Assembly (NCBI GenBank): GCA_018699755.1
Contig: JABIRQ010000387.1
Location: 1-18,414 of the forward strand
Direction of reading: 5' to 3'
DNA length: 18,414 nucleotides
From: Rhodospirillaceae bacterium
GTDB lineage: Bacteria; Pseudomonadota; Alphaproteobacteria; CADEGL01
Below the pieces are notes generated by a model. The model was not told the origin of the DNA and did no database searches. It saw only the letters and a program-made list of their open reading frames with translations. Positions 1-6,677 of the stretch are shown here, piece after piece (the stretch's first letter is position 1; each line of letters starts with the position of its first letter). Made by a program: the position numbers and the translations under genes.

Positions 1-1
1 C

Positions 2-812
2 GCGCGCGAGGCCCCCGGCGCGTGCCCGCCCGCGAAGGACGGCACGAGCCTCGGCAAGGCTCTGGCCATCGTCGAATGCTTTTGGCTGCAGTCGCCGGTG
101 CTCGGGACGACCGAGATCAGCCGTCTGCTGGATCTCCCCAAGTCCAGCGTCTCGCGGCTGCTATCGGTTCTGGTCGCCCATTCCTGGGTCGAGCGTCTCG
201 AGGACGGGCGCTACCACCTGGCGCCGAAGCTTTACGCCTTGACCAGCTCCACGCAGGCTCGCGAGGCGATCGAGCGCGCGCGCGGTCTGCTCGCGGACCT
301 GAACAGGAGAAGCCGGCGAGGCGAGCACCTTGGCCGTGCTGGACGGCTTCGACGCGCGCAACATCGATCGTGTCGAGGCCGACCGGCTCCTCCGTGGTGG
401 AGCCGCCCAGGGCGCGCTCTACCCGGCCCATTGCACGGCGTCGGGCAAGGTCCTGCTGGCCGGACTCGACCCTTCCGCCTGGCGGCGCTACCGCGCGAAT
501 GCGCATCTCTCGGCCTTCACCTCGCGGACCATAACCAGCCTCGACACCCTGGAGCCCGAGCTCAGGCTGATCCGTCTTCGCGGGTATGCGCTCGACGACG
601 GGGAATATGAGGACGGGCTGATGTGCATCGCGGCCCCGGTCTATTCCGCCGACTCCGTGGTGGCCGTCATCGGTATTTCCTCCCTCGCCTCTCGTATCGC
701 CGACCGCATCGAGGGCCTCGCCGCCCTGGTGAAGGCCATCGCCGAGCAGGCGTCGATGGGCTCTCCGATCCCGCGATCCGCCGGGGCCGACCACAGCAAG
801 GGGCAAGCATGA
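2..812 (+). pseudogene. IclR-family transcriptional regulator, frameshifted and 5'-partial
   Basis: IclR proteins are repressors or activators with an N-terminal winged helix-turn-helix and a C-terminal ligand-binding domain. The DNA-binding half reads in frame 2 from the window edge (GTSLGKALAIVE, then TTEISRLLDLPKSSVSRLL). The effector half reads in frame 3 from about 306 (LAVLDGFDARN, ASGKVLLAGLDP, EDGLMCIAAPVYS, VVAVIGISSLASRI) to the TGA at 810-812. The family has a continuous stretch resembling LNRETGEAS at the join, so one base was gained or lost around 304-309. Together the two halves span about 270 codons, near the usual family length, so the true start is probably at or just left of the window edge. 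It lies upstream of the isomerase on the same strand and may once have regulated it. It is either a real pseudogene or a sequencing indel. Family assignment is secure; loss of function is not proven. Confidence 0.85.
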
Positions 813-1000
813 CAGTGTCGGAACACCGGGACGCTCCGAGACATCCGGTCGGTGCGCCGCGCCCTTGGAGCAGTGGCGATGCTCCGTGAGACGTCACCGA
901 ACGTGGAGCCGAAGAGGATGGGCTCGCCCGAATCAATTCACTCGATTCCAACCACGCGCGACTGCTGCCTGACAGCATCGGCGAACTCAGGAGAGAAACC

Positions 1001-1855
1001 ATGAAACTGGCTGTAGCCGGACTTCTGCCGGACGACTACCGCAAGATTGATAGCGGCTTCCTGCGTCAGCTAAGTGACGACGGATTCAAGGCCGTCGGCT
1101 GCTACGAAGAACCGCTGGTGGAGCTTGGAGCCGAAGGGCGTAAGGAATTCAAGGCCAAGCTGGATGATTTCGGCCTCGGCGTGCATTCATGGTTTGTGGT
1201 CACGGACACGCACATCCGTCCTGACCATCCGGATCGCAGTCGAGACGTCGATCGCTTCCGCCTGAGCGCCGAGATGGCCCACGAGCTGGACGCCGAAAGC
1301 GTCGGCACCTCTCCGGGCAGTTTCGATCCGCGCTTCCGCTGGGCCGGCCACCCGGACAACCTCAAGCACGAAGGGCGCGAGCTCATGGCCGACTCCATGC
1401 GTGAGATCTGCCCCTTTTACGAGGATGCCGATGTGAAGTTAGGCCTGGAGTTCGGAAGCGCTTCGGTCGTCATCTCGCCGCAGCAGGCGCTCTGGGTGCT
1501 GAACGCCGTGCAGTCGCCAATCCTCGGGGTCTACGCCGATCCGGTGAACCAAGCACACAGCTACGACAGCCTGTTCAACAGCGGCGAGATCATCAACCAG
1601 CTCTTCGACTATCTCGGCCCCTACATCCTTTGCTACCACGCGCGCGATGCCTGGGTGATCCCCGGTTACGAGATGCACATACGAGCCGGTGCGGCCGGCA
1701 AGGGGGTCATGGACTTCCGCACCTTCTTCAAGCGAGCCAAGGCGCTCAACCCGTCGCTCTCCCTCCTGATCGAGCATACCCCGGTCGAAGAGATCCGCGA
1801 GGCCAGGGACTACGTCCGCAAGATCGCCGAAGAAGTGGGATTGCAGATCGAGTAG
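1001..1855 (+). CDS. sugar phosphate isomerase/epimerase (xylose isomerase-like TIM barrel)
   Basis: This is a 284-residue cytosolic protein of the AP-endonuclease-2/xylose-isomerase-like TIM-barrel superfamily, whose members isomerise or epimerise sugars, inososes or hydroxy-acids with a divalent metal. Visible metal-ligand candidates sit at strand ends: E150 (LGLEFGS), D180 (GVYADPVNQ), H213 (CYHARD) and E258 (LLIEHT). Length matches the usual 270-300 residues. The ATG at 1001 follows AGGAGAG at a good distance. It lies downstream of the broken IclR regulator on the same strand, with a 188-bp gap containing only weak inverted repeats. That pairing is typical of carbohydrate or aromatic-acid catabolic loci, but the substrate cannot be read from the sequence. 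A strong hairpin follows the stop. Superfamily is confident; exact reaction unknown. Confidence 0.88.
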   Translation: MKLAVAGLLPDDYRKIDSGFLRQLSDDGFKAVGCYEEPLVELGAEGRKEFKAKLDDFGLGVHSWFVVTDTHIRPDHPDRSRDVDRFRLSAEMAHELDAESVGTSPGSFDPRFRWAGHPDNLKHEGRELMADSMREICPFYEDADVKLGLEFGSASVVISPQQALWVLNAVQSPILGVYADPVNQAHSYDSLFNSGEIINQLFDYLGPYILCYHARDAWVIPGYEMHIRAGAAGKGVMDFRTFFKRAKALNPSLSLLIEHTPVEEIREARDYVRKIAEEVGLQIE

Positions 1856-1888
1856 CGGTGGAACGCGAAAGGGAGAAAGGGAACGAAA

Positions 1889-1919
1889 CAGGGTGATCGA
1901 GCCCCAGCTCGTCACCCTG
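1889..1919 (+). terminator. strong hairpin after the isomerase gene, possible terminator
   Basis: The arms CAGGGTGA (1889-1896) and TCACCCTG (1912-1919) pair perfectly. Inside them CGAGC (1898-1902) pairs with GCTCG (1907-1911), with one bulged T and a 4-nt loop. This 13-bp stem starts 34 nt after the isomerase stop. No T-run follows, so it may be a non-canonical terminator or 3'-end stabiliser. It ends 13 bp before the tRNA-derived repeat at 1933, so it could instead belong to the integration site. Confidence 0.5.
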
Positions 1920-1932
1920 CCAGTTCAAGCCG

Positions 1933-1950
1933 TGGCGTCCCCAAGGGGAG
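1933..1950 (-). repeat. 18-bp tRNA-Glu 3'-end fragment, putative outer attachment-site remnant
   Basis: TGGCGTCCCCAAGGGGAG is identical to the CCA end, acceptor 3' strand and start of the T-arm of the tRNA-Glu at 6872-6947, in the same orientation. It also matches the longer copy at 5736-5783. An exact 18-bp match in this orientation is unlikely by chance in a window of this size. It is read as the far-end duplication left by an element that integrated at the tRNA 3' end, now shortened by decay. Confidence 0.55.
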
Positions 1951-2112
1951 GGGGTGACACTTAGCCGGAAACGGCGGAAACACTGGGCGAATGGCCTTTC
2001 GAACGACGGCCTATCTCCAAGATCGGGCCATCGGATGGCTGCGGAAGGGATGCAGTATGCCTGACGATGGGACGGCAGTAGGAATTCCGCGAAATTGGAT
2101 GGCGTGTCGGGG

Positions 2113-2350
2113 AATTTCAAATACCCTAACGCCCGGTCCCATCGTCCCCACCGATTCGTGGTGGATGCCGAAGTGGAATGTCACTCGTGAGGAAAACGAG
2201 GTGAAGTACCGAAATGATTCCAGTTCGGATGCCTCTTGGGCGGCCCGGCGACCCACGGGAGATAGGACAACTGGCCGTCCTTCCGGCCTCCGATGCTTCC
2301 AGCTTCATGACCGGACAAATTCTCGCTATCCATGGCGGGTGTTCTCGTCG
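2113..2350 (+). pseudogene. 3'-terminal remnant of a short-chain dehydrogenase (duplicate of the SDR at 4670-5545)
   Basis: From about 2119 to 2350 the DNA aligns with the last 230 bp of the downstream SDR (about 5311-5541) at roughly 80% identity by eye. The match begins around PGPIVPTDSWW (here followed by MPKWNVTREEN) and continues through MPLGRPGDPREIG, ASDASSFMTGQ and the terminal GG. The frame breaks between about 2200 and 2215. The N-terminal Rossmann fold and catalytic Tyr-Lys are absent, so it cannot encode an active enzyme. No convincing gene is seen in the rest of 1951-2464. The fragment sits directly 5' of the E1 alpha gene, so E1 alpha/beta is flanked by two related SDR copies. 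Confidence 0.8.
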
Positions 2351-2464
2351 CGCACTCCCAGCAACTGGGTGAATACGCGACGAGGTCCGCCGTTGCTCCG
2401 TGAGAATAATCAACACCTATTGAAGAGTATTTCCATCGTTAAGAAAACAGGAAGATAGGAAATC

Positions 2465-3415
2465 ATGGCTATTCCAAAAGAAAAACTGTTGGAGATGTAT
2501 CGCAATTTATTAACTGCTCGGCGCCTTGATGAGAGACTTTACGCCATTTACAGCGAGGGGAAACTTCCCGGACGGAGTCGGGCTGGTTTCACCAGGTCCG
2601 TAGGCGAAGAGGCAATACCCATCGCTGTCTGCGCGAATCTGAGGAAAGACGATTACTTCAAACCTAATTACAGAACGCTGCGGTGTCTTTTTGCGAAGGA
2701 GGGGTTTACATTAACCGATGTTATTTCAGGTAGATTTAACTCTACCCCAGAGCGTGGCTTCCTGAATTGGAGTTTGAACCTGGGGGAGGATATTCCAATC
2801 TATACGGGCGCTGCCCTATCGGCCACTCTAAGGAAAACCGATCAAGTGAGTGTCTGTGCCTATGGGGACGGAGCGGCAAGCCGAGGTCCCATTCATGAAG
2901 CCATGGTGGTGGCTGCCGCCTGGAACCTGCCCGTGATCTTCATTCTCCAGAACAACCAGTATATGGGCGGAACCGTCTACACCAAGACGTATGTCGTCAA
3001 AGACCTATCGGATCGAGCCAAGGGCTATGGTTTCCCAGGGCAGACCGTCGATGGAAACGATGTCATAGCAACCTACGAGCTGGTTAAGGAATACGTTGAC
3101 AGAGCTCGAAGTGGAGGTGGGCCCGGTTTAATTGTGGCCAATACCTATCGCCTGAGTCCGTACTTTGACCGCAGTCCCGGGCAACCTTCCCTTGAGAACT
3201 ATCGAACCGAAGCTGAAATTGAGGAGCATTGGAAGGACGAGCCGCTCGCCCGATATCAAAAGAAGCTTTTGGAGATGGGGATCCTGACTGAAACGGATGT
3301 CGGTAAATTCGAGGAAGAAATAAAAAAGGAGATCGAGGAGGCAGCTGAAGCCGCCCTGGCGTTACCAAAGATAAGTTATGAAACATACATAAAGACAGCC
3401 GTGGCTGAACTATAA
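2465..3415 (+). CDS. thiamine-diphosphate-dependent 2-oxoacid/acetoin dehydrogenase E1 component, alpha subunit (divergent)
   Basis: This 316-residue protein resembles E1 alpha of pyruvate, acetoin or branched-chain 2-oxoacid dehydrogenases, which bind ThDP with E1 beta and decarboxylate a 2-oxoacid or cleave acetoin. The ThDP/Mg motif is clear: GDG at 134-136 and NN at 163-164, with IHEAMVVAAAWNLPV between. The C-terminal helical region (YRTEAEIEEHW, DEPLARYQKKLLEMGILTE) is also typical. Several usually conserved His positions differ: FTRSVGEEA where HLxxGQEA is expected, NYRTLRC where YRxHGH is expected, and RLSPYFDRS where RGHSxxDP is expected. The chemistry may therefore differ from standard E1. 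A ribosome site (TAGGAAATC) precedes the ATG. E1 beta follows 39 bp later. GC content is low for this genome, which suggests transfer. No E2 or E3 gene is in the window. Confidence 0.85.
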   Translation: MAIPKEKLLEMYRNLLTARRLDERLYAIYSEGKLPGRSRAGFTRSVGEEAIPIAVCANLRKDDYFKPNYRTLRCLFAKEGFTLTDVISGRFNSTPERGFLNWSLNLGEDIPIYTGAALSATLRKTDQVSVCAYGDGAASRGPIHEAMVVAAAWNLPVIFILQNNQYMGGTVYTKTYVVKDLSDRAKGYGFPGQTVDGNDVIATYELVKEYVDRARSGGGPGLIVANTYRLSPYFDRSPGQPSLENYRTEAEIEEHWKDEPLARYQKKLLEMGILTETDVGKFEEEIKKEIEEAAEAALALPKISYETYIKTAVAEL

Positions 3416-3454
3416 CCCGGACGGATACAAGGGATAAAGAGGGGGTATATTCTA

Positions 3455-4462
3455 ATGAAAAATGAATTTTCTTTACTTAGTCAAGGCGAAGCCATCAATG
3501 CCGCGTTCAAAGAAGAGATGCGGAGAGACGAAACAGTCGTCATGTGGGGAGAAGATCTGATCAGCATGGGGTCGATCGTATCGGGATCGGACAACAGCAC
3601 CCAAGGTATATTCGAGGAGTTCGGAGGGGACAGAATCAAGGACGCCCCCATGGTCGAGTCGGCCATTGTCGAGATGGCCGTTGGGGCTGCCATGACGGGA
3701 CTTAGACCAATTGTCTCCACAATGGTCGCCGGCTTTGGAATTTGTTGCTTCGATCCTATCTTTGCGAGGCTGGGCAGTTCATATCAGGAATGGCTTTATC
3801 AAGGCCCGCTACCCGTGGTCGTTGTCGCTTCGATACAAGGGTGGACCGCTAAAGGCCCTGACCATGGCTTGTCTCCGGAGGCTCTCTTTATGCATAGCCC
3901 CGGGTTGAAGGTGGTTATGCCATCGACTGCTTATGATACCAAGGGGTTGTTGAAGTCGGCCATTAGAGACGATCATCCTGTATTATTCTATACACACCAG
4001 CAGTTACTGATCCGTGATCGGGAACTAGTACCGAATGAAGAGTACCTTATTCCTTTGGGAAAAGCCGATGTTAAGAGGAAAGGAAAAGATGTTACCATCG
4101 TCTCCTATTCGGCAATGATGCTTAAGGTTTTGGCCGCCGCCGAAGAATTGAGCAAGGAAGGTATAAGTGCGGAGGTGGTCGATCTCCGCTGTCTTGTTCC
4201 CATGGATGTAGAAACTATTGTGAATTCGGTAAAGAAAACCGGTTGCCTGCTAATTGTTCACGAAGCAATGAAACGAGCGGGAGCGGCTGGTGAAATCGCC
4301 ATGCGCGTTACCGAGGCGGCACCCGATGTTGTAAAAGCCATGAAGACTCCTATCAGGAGACTGGCGGCTCAAAATATTGCACTCCCTCACTCCGTCGCAA
4401 TAGAAGAAAAAATCATACCCCAGACCGATGACATCATAAAGGCGGCGAGGGAGTTGGTATAG
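3455..4462 (+). CDS. thiamine-diphosphate-dependent 2-oxoacid/acetoin dehydrogenase E1 component, beta subunit
   Basis: This 335-residue protein is the partner of the preceding alpha subunit and has the full E1 beta length. Family landmarks in order: WGEDL near 31-35, PMVESAIVEMAVGAA at 65-79 (E68 fits the Glu that activates ThDP), DHGLSPEALFMHSPGLKVV at 136-154 (H137 fits the active-site His of the HSQ region), PSTAYDTKGLLKSAIRDD at 156-173, and the C-terminal transketolase-type domain with VVDLRCLVPMD near 241-251. The usual stretch around the YMS region (here GSSYQEWLYQG) is divergent. AGAGGGGG lies upstream of the ATG. It probably forms an operon with the alpha gene (39-bp gap). A 207-bp AT-rich gap separates it from the SDR. 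Substrate is unknown. Confidence 0.88.
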   Translation: MKNEFSLLSQGEAINAAFKEEMRRDETVVMWGEDLISMGSIVSGSDNSTQGIFEEFGGDRIKDAPMVESAIVEMAVGAAMTGLRPIVSTMVAGFGICCFDPIFARLGSSYQEWLYQGPLPVVVVASIQGWTAKGPDHGLSPEALFMHSPGLKVVMPSTAYDTKGLLKSAIRDDHPVLFYTHQQLLIRDRELVPNEEYLIPLGKADVKRKGKDVTIVSYSAMMLKVLAAAEELSKEGISAEVVDLRCLVPMDVETIVNSVKKTGCLLIVHEAMKRAGAAGEIAMRVTEAAPDVVKAMKTPIRRLAAQNIALPHSVAIEEKIIPQTDDIIKAARELV

Positions 4463-4669
4463 GTCATCTTCTCAGGAATCCCACCCAAGAATTCTCGGAA
4501 TAGACAGGATTTATGGTTGTTGCTCAAGGTCTGCCAGAAGCGGGTATGCTGCCCAACAAATTGGTATAAGCGCTAAGAAAAATACGTTAGTTTCTGAGAA
4601 TTTGCATAAAAAGTAAATATAGAAACCATGAGTTGTTGATTAAAATATAAAATTGGAGGGATGCAGGGC

Positions 4670-5545
4670 ATGACGCTCAAAGAATTTAACCTGGAAGGAA
4701 AGACGGCCATCGTAACCGGCGCGGCGCGGGGTCTTGGCAGGTCCATTGCTCTGACCCTCGCGGAGGCTGGGGCCGATGTCGTGGCGGCGGACATTTCGCC
4801 ACAGGTTCTTCTCAGCCGAGATTTGTCCGACAGCACGCAGAAGCTGGATCAAACCTGTGACGAGATTCGGCAATTGGGCCGAAAGAGCTTGGCTGTCTTT
4901 GCCGATGTGGGCCAGACAGAGCAAGTGGAAGAGATGGTGGAGGCGGCTGTCGCCGAATTCGGCAAAGTCGACATATTGGTCAACAATGCCGGCGTGGATT
5001 TGCCGAAGCCGCTGTTGCTGGTGGATGGCAAGCCGCCGGTGCCGATGCGTGTCCCGGTTCAGCTAGACTCGGGTCTAACCGAAGAAGAATGGGATACGAT
5101 GATCAACATCAACTTGAACGGTTTTCGCCGCTGCGCCGTGGCTGTCGGACGCCACATGATAGAGCGGAGAAGCGGCAAGATCATTGGCCTCGGTTCCGTC
5201 GTGGGACTTAGGGCCCGGGCCAATGCTGCAGCTTATGCCGCTTCGAAAGCCGCAGTGCATCGCTTTACTCAGGCCCTGGCTTTGGAATGGGGCGGATTCA
5301 ATATAAACGTCAATACGATAGCTCCCGGCCCCATCGTCCCCACCGATTCCTGGTGGGTGCCGAGGTGGAATGTCTCTCGTGAGGAAAACGACGCGAGTAT
5401 CGAAAGGATTCCGGCTCGGGTTCCTCTTGGGCGTGCCGGCGACCCGCGGGAGATTGGATTGCTGGCCGTCTTTCTGGCCTCCGATGCTTCCAACTTCATG
5501 ACCGGGCAGGTTATCGCTCTCGATGGCGGGAGTTCGCTCGTATAG
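4670..5545 (+). CDS. short-chain dehydrogenase/reductase (SDR) family oxidoreductase
   Basis: This 291-residue classical SDR is an NAD(P)-dependent alcohol/ketone oxidoreductase. The cofactor motif TGAARGLG is at 16-23, DV near 79-80, NNAG at 105-108, and the catalytic Ser176, Tyr189 and Lys193 are in GLGS and YAASK. The C-terminal PLGRAGDPREIG and DGGSS are typical. An insertion around 110-140 (PKPLLLVDGKPPVP onward) makes it longer than the usual 250 residues. An ATG at 4661 is possible, but GGAGG at 4655-4659 leaves one base before it and ten before the ATG at 4670, so 4670 is preferred. It follows E1 alpha/beta on the same strand and may act on the same substrate pathway. The 198-bp gap upstream is very AT-rich near 4570-4655 and could hold its own promoter. 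A degenerate copy of its 3' end lies at 2113-2350. Confidence 0.9.
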   Translation: MTLKEFNLEGKTAIVTGAARGLGRSIALTLAEAGADVVAADISPQVLLSRDLSDSTQKLDQTCDEIRQLGRKSLAVFADVGQTEQVEEMVEAAVAEFGKVDILVNNAGVDLPKPLLLVDGKPPVPMRVPVQLDSGLTEEEWDTMININLNGFRRCAVAVGRHMIERRSGKIIGLGSVVGLRARANAAAYAASKAAVHRFTQALALEWGGFNINVNTIAPGPIVPTDSWWVPRWNVSREENDASIERIPARVPLGRAGDPREIGLLAVFLASDASNFMTGQVIALDGGSSLV

Positions 5546-5735
5546 AGCCACCGTCGAGACCGATGACCCGTTCCGTCCGAATGGTCCGGCTTGGCTGTGG
5601 GCGCAGGGCCGGCAAGATCATGCGCCGCGCTCCGCGCGACCGGGAATGGGCCAGGGTGGCGAAGGAGACCGGCCGGAAGGTCTAGTGCCGCAAGGCCCGG
5701 CATTTCGAAGCTCGGAACGGCAAATGTTGGAAAAG

Positions 5736-5783
5736 TGGCGTCCCCAAGGGGAGTCGAACCCCTGTTTCCGGCGTGAGAGGCCG
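5736..5783 (-). repeat. 48-bp duplicate of the tRNA-Glu 3' half, putative attachment site
   Basis: The 48 bp are identical to 6872-6919, the CCA end, T-arm, variable loop and anticodon loop of the intact tRNA-Glu, in the same orientation. The match stops inside the 5' strand of the anticodon stem, so this copy is not a functional tRNA. A direct repeat of a tRNA 3' end at a distance of 1.1 kb is the classic scar of site-specific integration. It lies between putative segments A and B. Confidence 0.85.
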
Positions 5784-6156
5784 AGGAAAAGGGCTATATT
5801 TCAATGACCGTTCCGACATTTCTCGGGTCGCCGAGCCCAAGTCATACCAATGGCTTAGAAATGATGTTGGAACAGAAAATGGCCCGCGATTGCGTTGGCT
5901 GGGTCGCTTTCTGGTGCCGCAGCCGAGAGCCTATCTGACGTCCAGGGCCGCGACATACCCCACCCGCCCCGCGCGGCCACGCGCGGCTCCGGGCGGAGCC
6001 GGAACCGGGAACGGCGAGGCACTGAGGGGTGGATTAAGATTCCCCGCGCCCCTTCGCCCCGAGACCCAACCCGGTGCCAGGCACGATGGGGGGTGACCCA
6101 GGGCACCATTGGGCGCGCCGGCCTGCTGGCCGAAGCCCTGCGGTTCTGCCGGGTCA
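5784..6156. other. about 370 bp with no convincing gene
   Basis: Open frames here have no convincing ribosome sites and no recognisable protein motif. A perfect hairpin, CGGCTCC (5984-5990) with GGAGCCG (5995-6001) and a GGGC loop, lies in a very GC-rich patch but has no T-run after it. The stretch may be decayed sequence between the attachment-site copy and the mini-gene array. Confidence 0.5.
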
Positions 6157-6231
6157 ATGGATGAGCAGAGATTGACATCGCAGGGCGATGCGAAGACCCT
6201 CTCCGTACAATCGCATCAGCGTCGGTCTGTC

Positions 6232-6405
6232 GGGTAGGTAGGCCTTATCCCAAGGCACGGGCCAGACCCTTCCTGGGACGGGACCGGCGCCTCAGGTTCT
6301 CTCAATCCAACACAGGAGGCCGATATGGCTGAGAATACTGCTATCGACGCAACACACGACGACGACCTCGGTGACGAGGCACTCGACCGCTCAGTTGGGG
6401 GGAAG
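6232..6405 (+). repeat. tandem array copy 1: leader region plus conserved 5' part of mini-gene 1
   Basis: Each copy starts at TAGGTAGGCC (6235-6244 here). It continues through TCCCAAGGCACGGG, CCTTCCTGGGACGGGAC, GGCGCCTCAGG and ACACAGGAGGCCGAT into the start of the mini-gene, to the Gly-Gly-Lys codons. The spacing to copy 2 is exactly 200 bp. Part of the leader can pair: TCCC-A-AGG at 6248-6255 with CCTGGGA from 6272. Similarity ends after codon 27 of the ORF. Confidence 0.8.
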
Positions 6406-6441
6406 TTTATCTGCTATGGGACGGTGCGGTCGGCTAGGTAG
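6325..6441 (+). CDS. small precursor-like peptide 1 (38 aa), conserved leader and variable core
   Basis: The 38-codon ORF starts at an ATG five bases after a perfect AGGAGG and stops at TAG 6439-6441, inside the next repeat. The peptide begins MAENTAID, has the acidic segment THDDDLGDEALDR (10-22), and reaches GGK at 25-27. The remainder, FICYGTVRSAR, contains one Cys. Its first 27 residues match mini-gene 2 at 21 positions, and most of the other differences are conservative; the C-termini are unrelated. An acidic leader with a double glycine before a short variable tail resembles precursors of RiPPs or of peptides trimmed by C39-type export peptidases. No modification or export gene is in the window, so the class is unknown. 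Too short to recognise by family; coding status rests on the paralogue comparison and ribosome site. Confidence 0.65.
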   Translation: MAENTAIDATHDDDLGDEALDRSVGGKFICYGTVRSAR

Positions 6442-6617
6442 GCCTTAGCCCCTGCGCTTGTCCCAAGGCACGGGCCGGAACCTTCCTGGGCCGAACCGGG
6501 GCCTCGGGCTCAATCAATCCAAAACAGGGGGCCTATATGGCTGAAAATACCGCTATCGACATAACCCACGAAGACGAGTTGGCCGACGAGGCTCTCGACC
6601 GCACGGACGGGGGGAAG
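6432..6617 (+). repeat. tandem array copy 2: leader region plus conserved 5' part of mini-gene 2
   Basis: This is the same unit as copy 1, with TAGGTAGGCC at 6435-6444. It also has an extra stretch (AGCCCCTGCGCTTG) between TAGGTAGGCC and TCCCAAGG that copy 1 lacks. Copy 3 has an equivalent stretch, so copy 1 probably lost it. The ribosome-site region reads ACAGGGGGCCTAT rather than AGGAGG, so translation may be weaker. The stop codon of mini-gene 1 lies within its first bases. Confidence 0.8.
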
Positions 6618-6677
6618 GCTACCTCTCCTGGTGGAAGTCTTGGTAATTGTGGGCCTGCAGTCATGACCTCGGGGTAG
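6537..6677 (+). CDS. small precursor-like peptide 2 (46 aa), conserved leader and variable core
   Basis: The 46-codon ORF starts at ATG 6537 and ends at TAG 6675-6677 in the next repeat. Residues 1-27 parallel peptide 1: MAENTAID, then THEDELADEALDR at 10-22 and GGK at 25-27. Five codons differ from mini-gene 1 only synonymously (E3, T5, T10, L15, A19), and D12/E, D14/E and S23/T are conservative. That pattern indicates selection on the encoded leader. The tail from K27, KATSPGGSLGNCGPAVMTSG, is Gly/Ser/Thr-rich with a single Cys and unrelated to that of peptide 1. If the leader is cut after the double glycine, the cores would be 12 and 20 residues. Peptide class, maturation and function are unknown. 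Confidence 0.65.
   Translation: MAENTAIDITHEDELADEALDRTDGGKATSPGGSLGNCGPAVMTSG

Larger units (their letters stand above)
1951..5735. mobile_element. putative integrated segment A (E1/SDR cargo) between tRNA-Glu 3'-end repeats
   Basis: This segment lies between two same-orientation copies of the tRNA-Glu 3' end (1933-1950 and 5736-5783). Its base composition is visibly more AT-rich than the core genes, most clearly from 2400 to 4660. It carries an SDR remnant, E1 alpha, E1 beta and an SDR. No integrase, relaxase, transposase or terminal inverted repeats are visible. It may therefore be a cis-mobilisable or decayed island moved by an integrase encoded elsewhere. The repeats are seen; integration is inferred. 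Confidence 0.45.

Noticed and set aside
5563..5685. A 40-codon basic ORF after the SDR (ending ARVAKETGRKV)
   Set aside because: It has no ribosome site, no recognisable family and no conserved copy; it could be a remnant but cannot be supported as a gene.
5736..5783. A second tRNA gene
   Set aside because: It contains only the 3' part of tRNA-Glu up to the anticodon stem, with no D-arm or 5' acceptor strand.
5936..5950. A 15-bp word shared with the rpoH start region (9616-9630), with a near-identical word inside serA (about 17161-17175)
   Set aside because: It is GC-rich, occurs in unrelated contexts including coding sequence, and is short enough to be chance.
5895..6164. An 89-codon ORF upstream of the mini-gene array
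   Set aside because: It is Arg/Pro/Gly-rich, lacks a ribosome site, and overlaps equally open frames on both strands.
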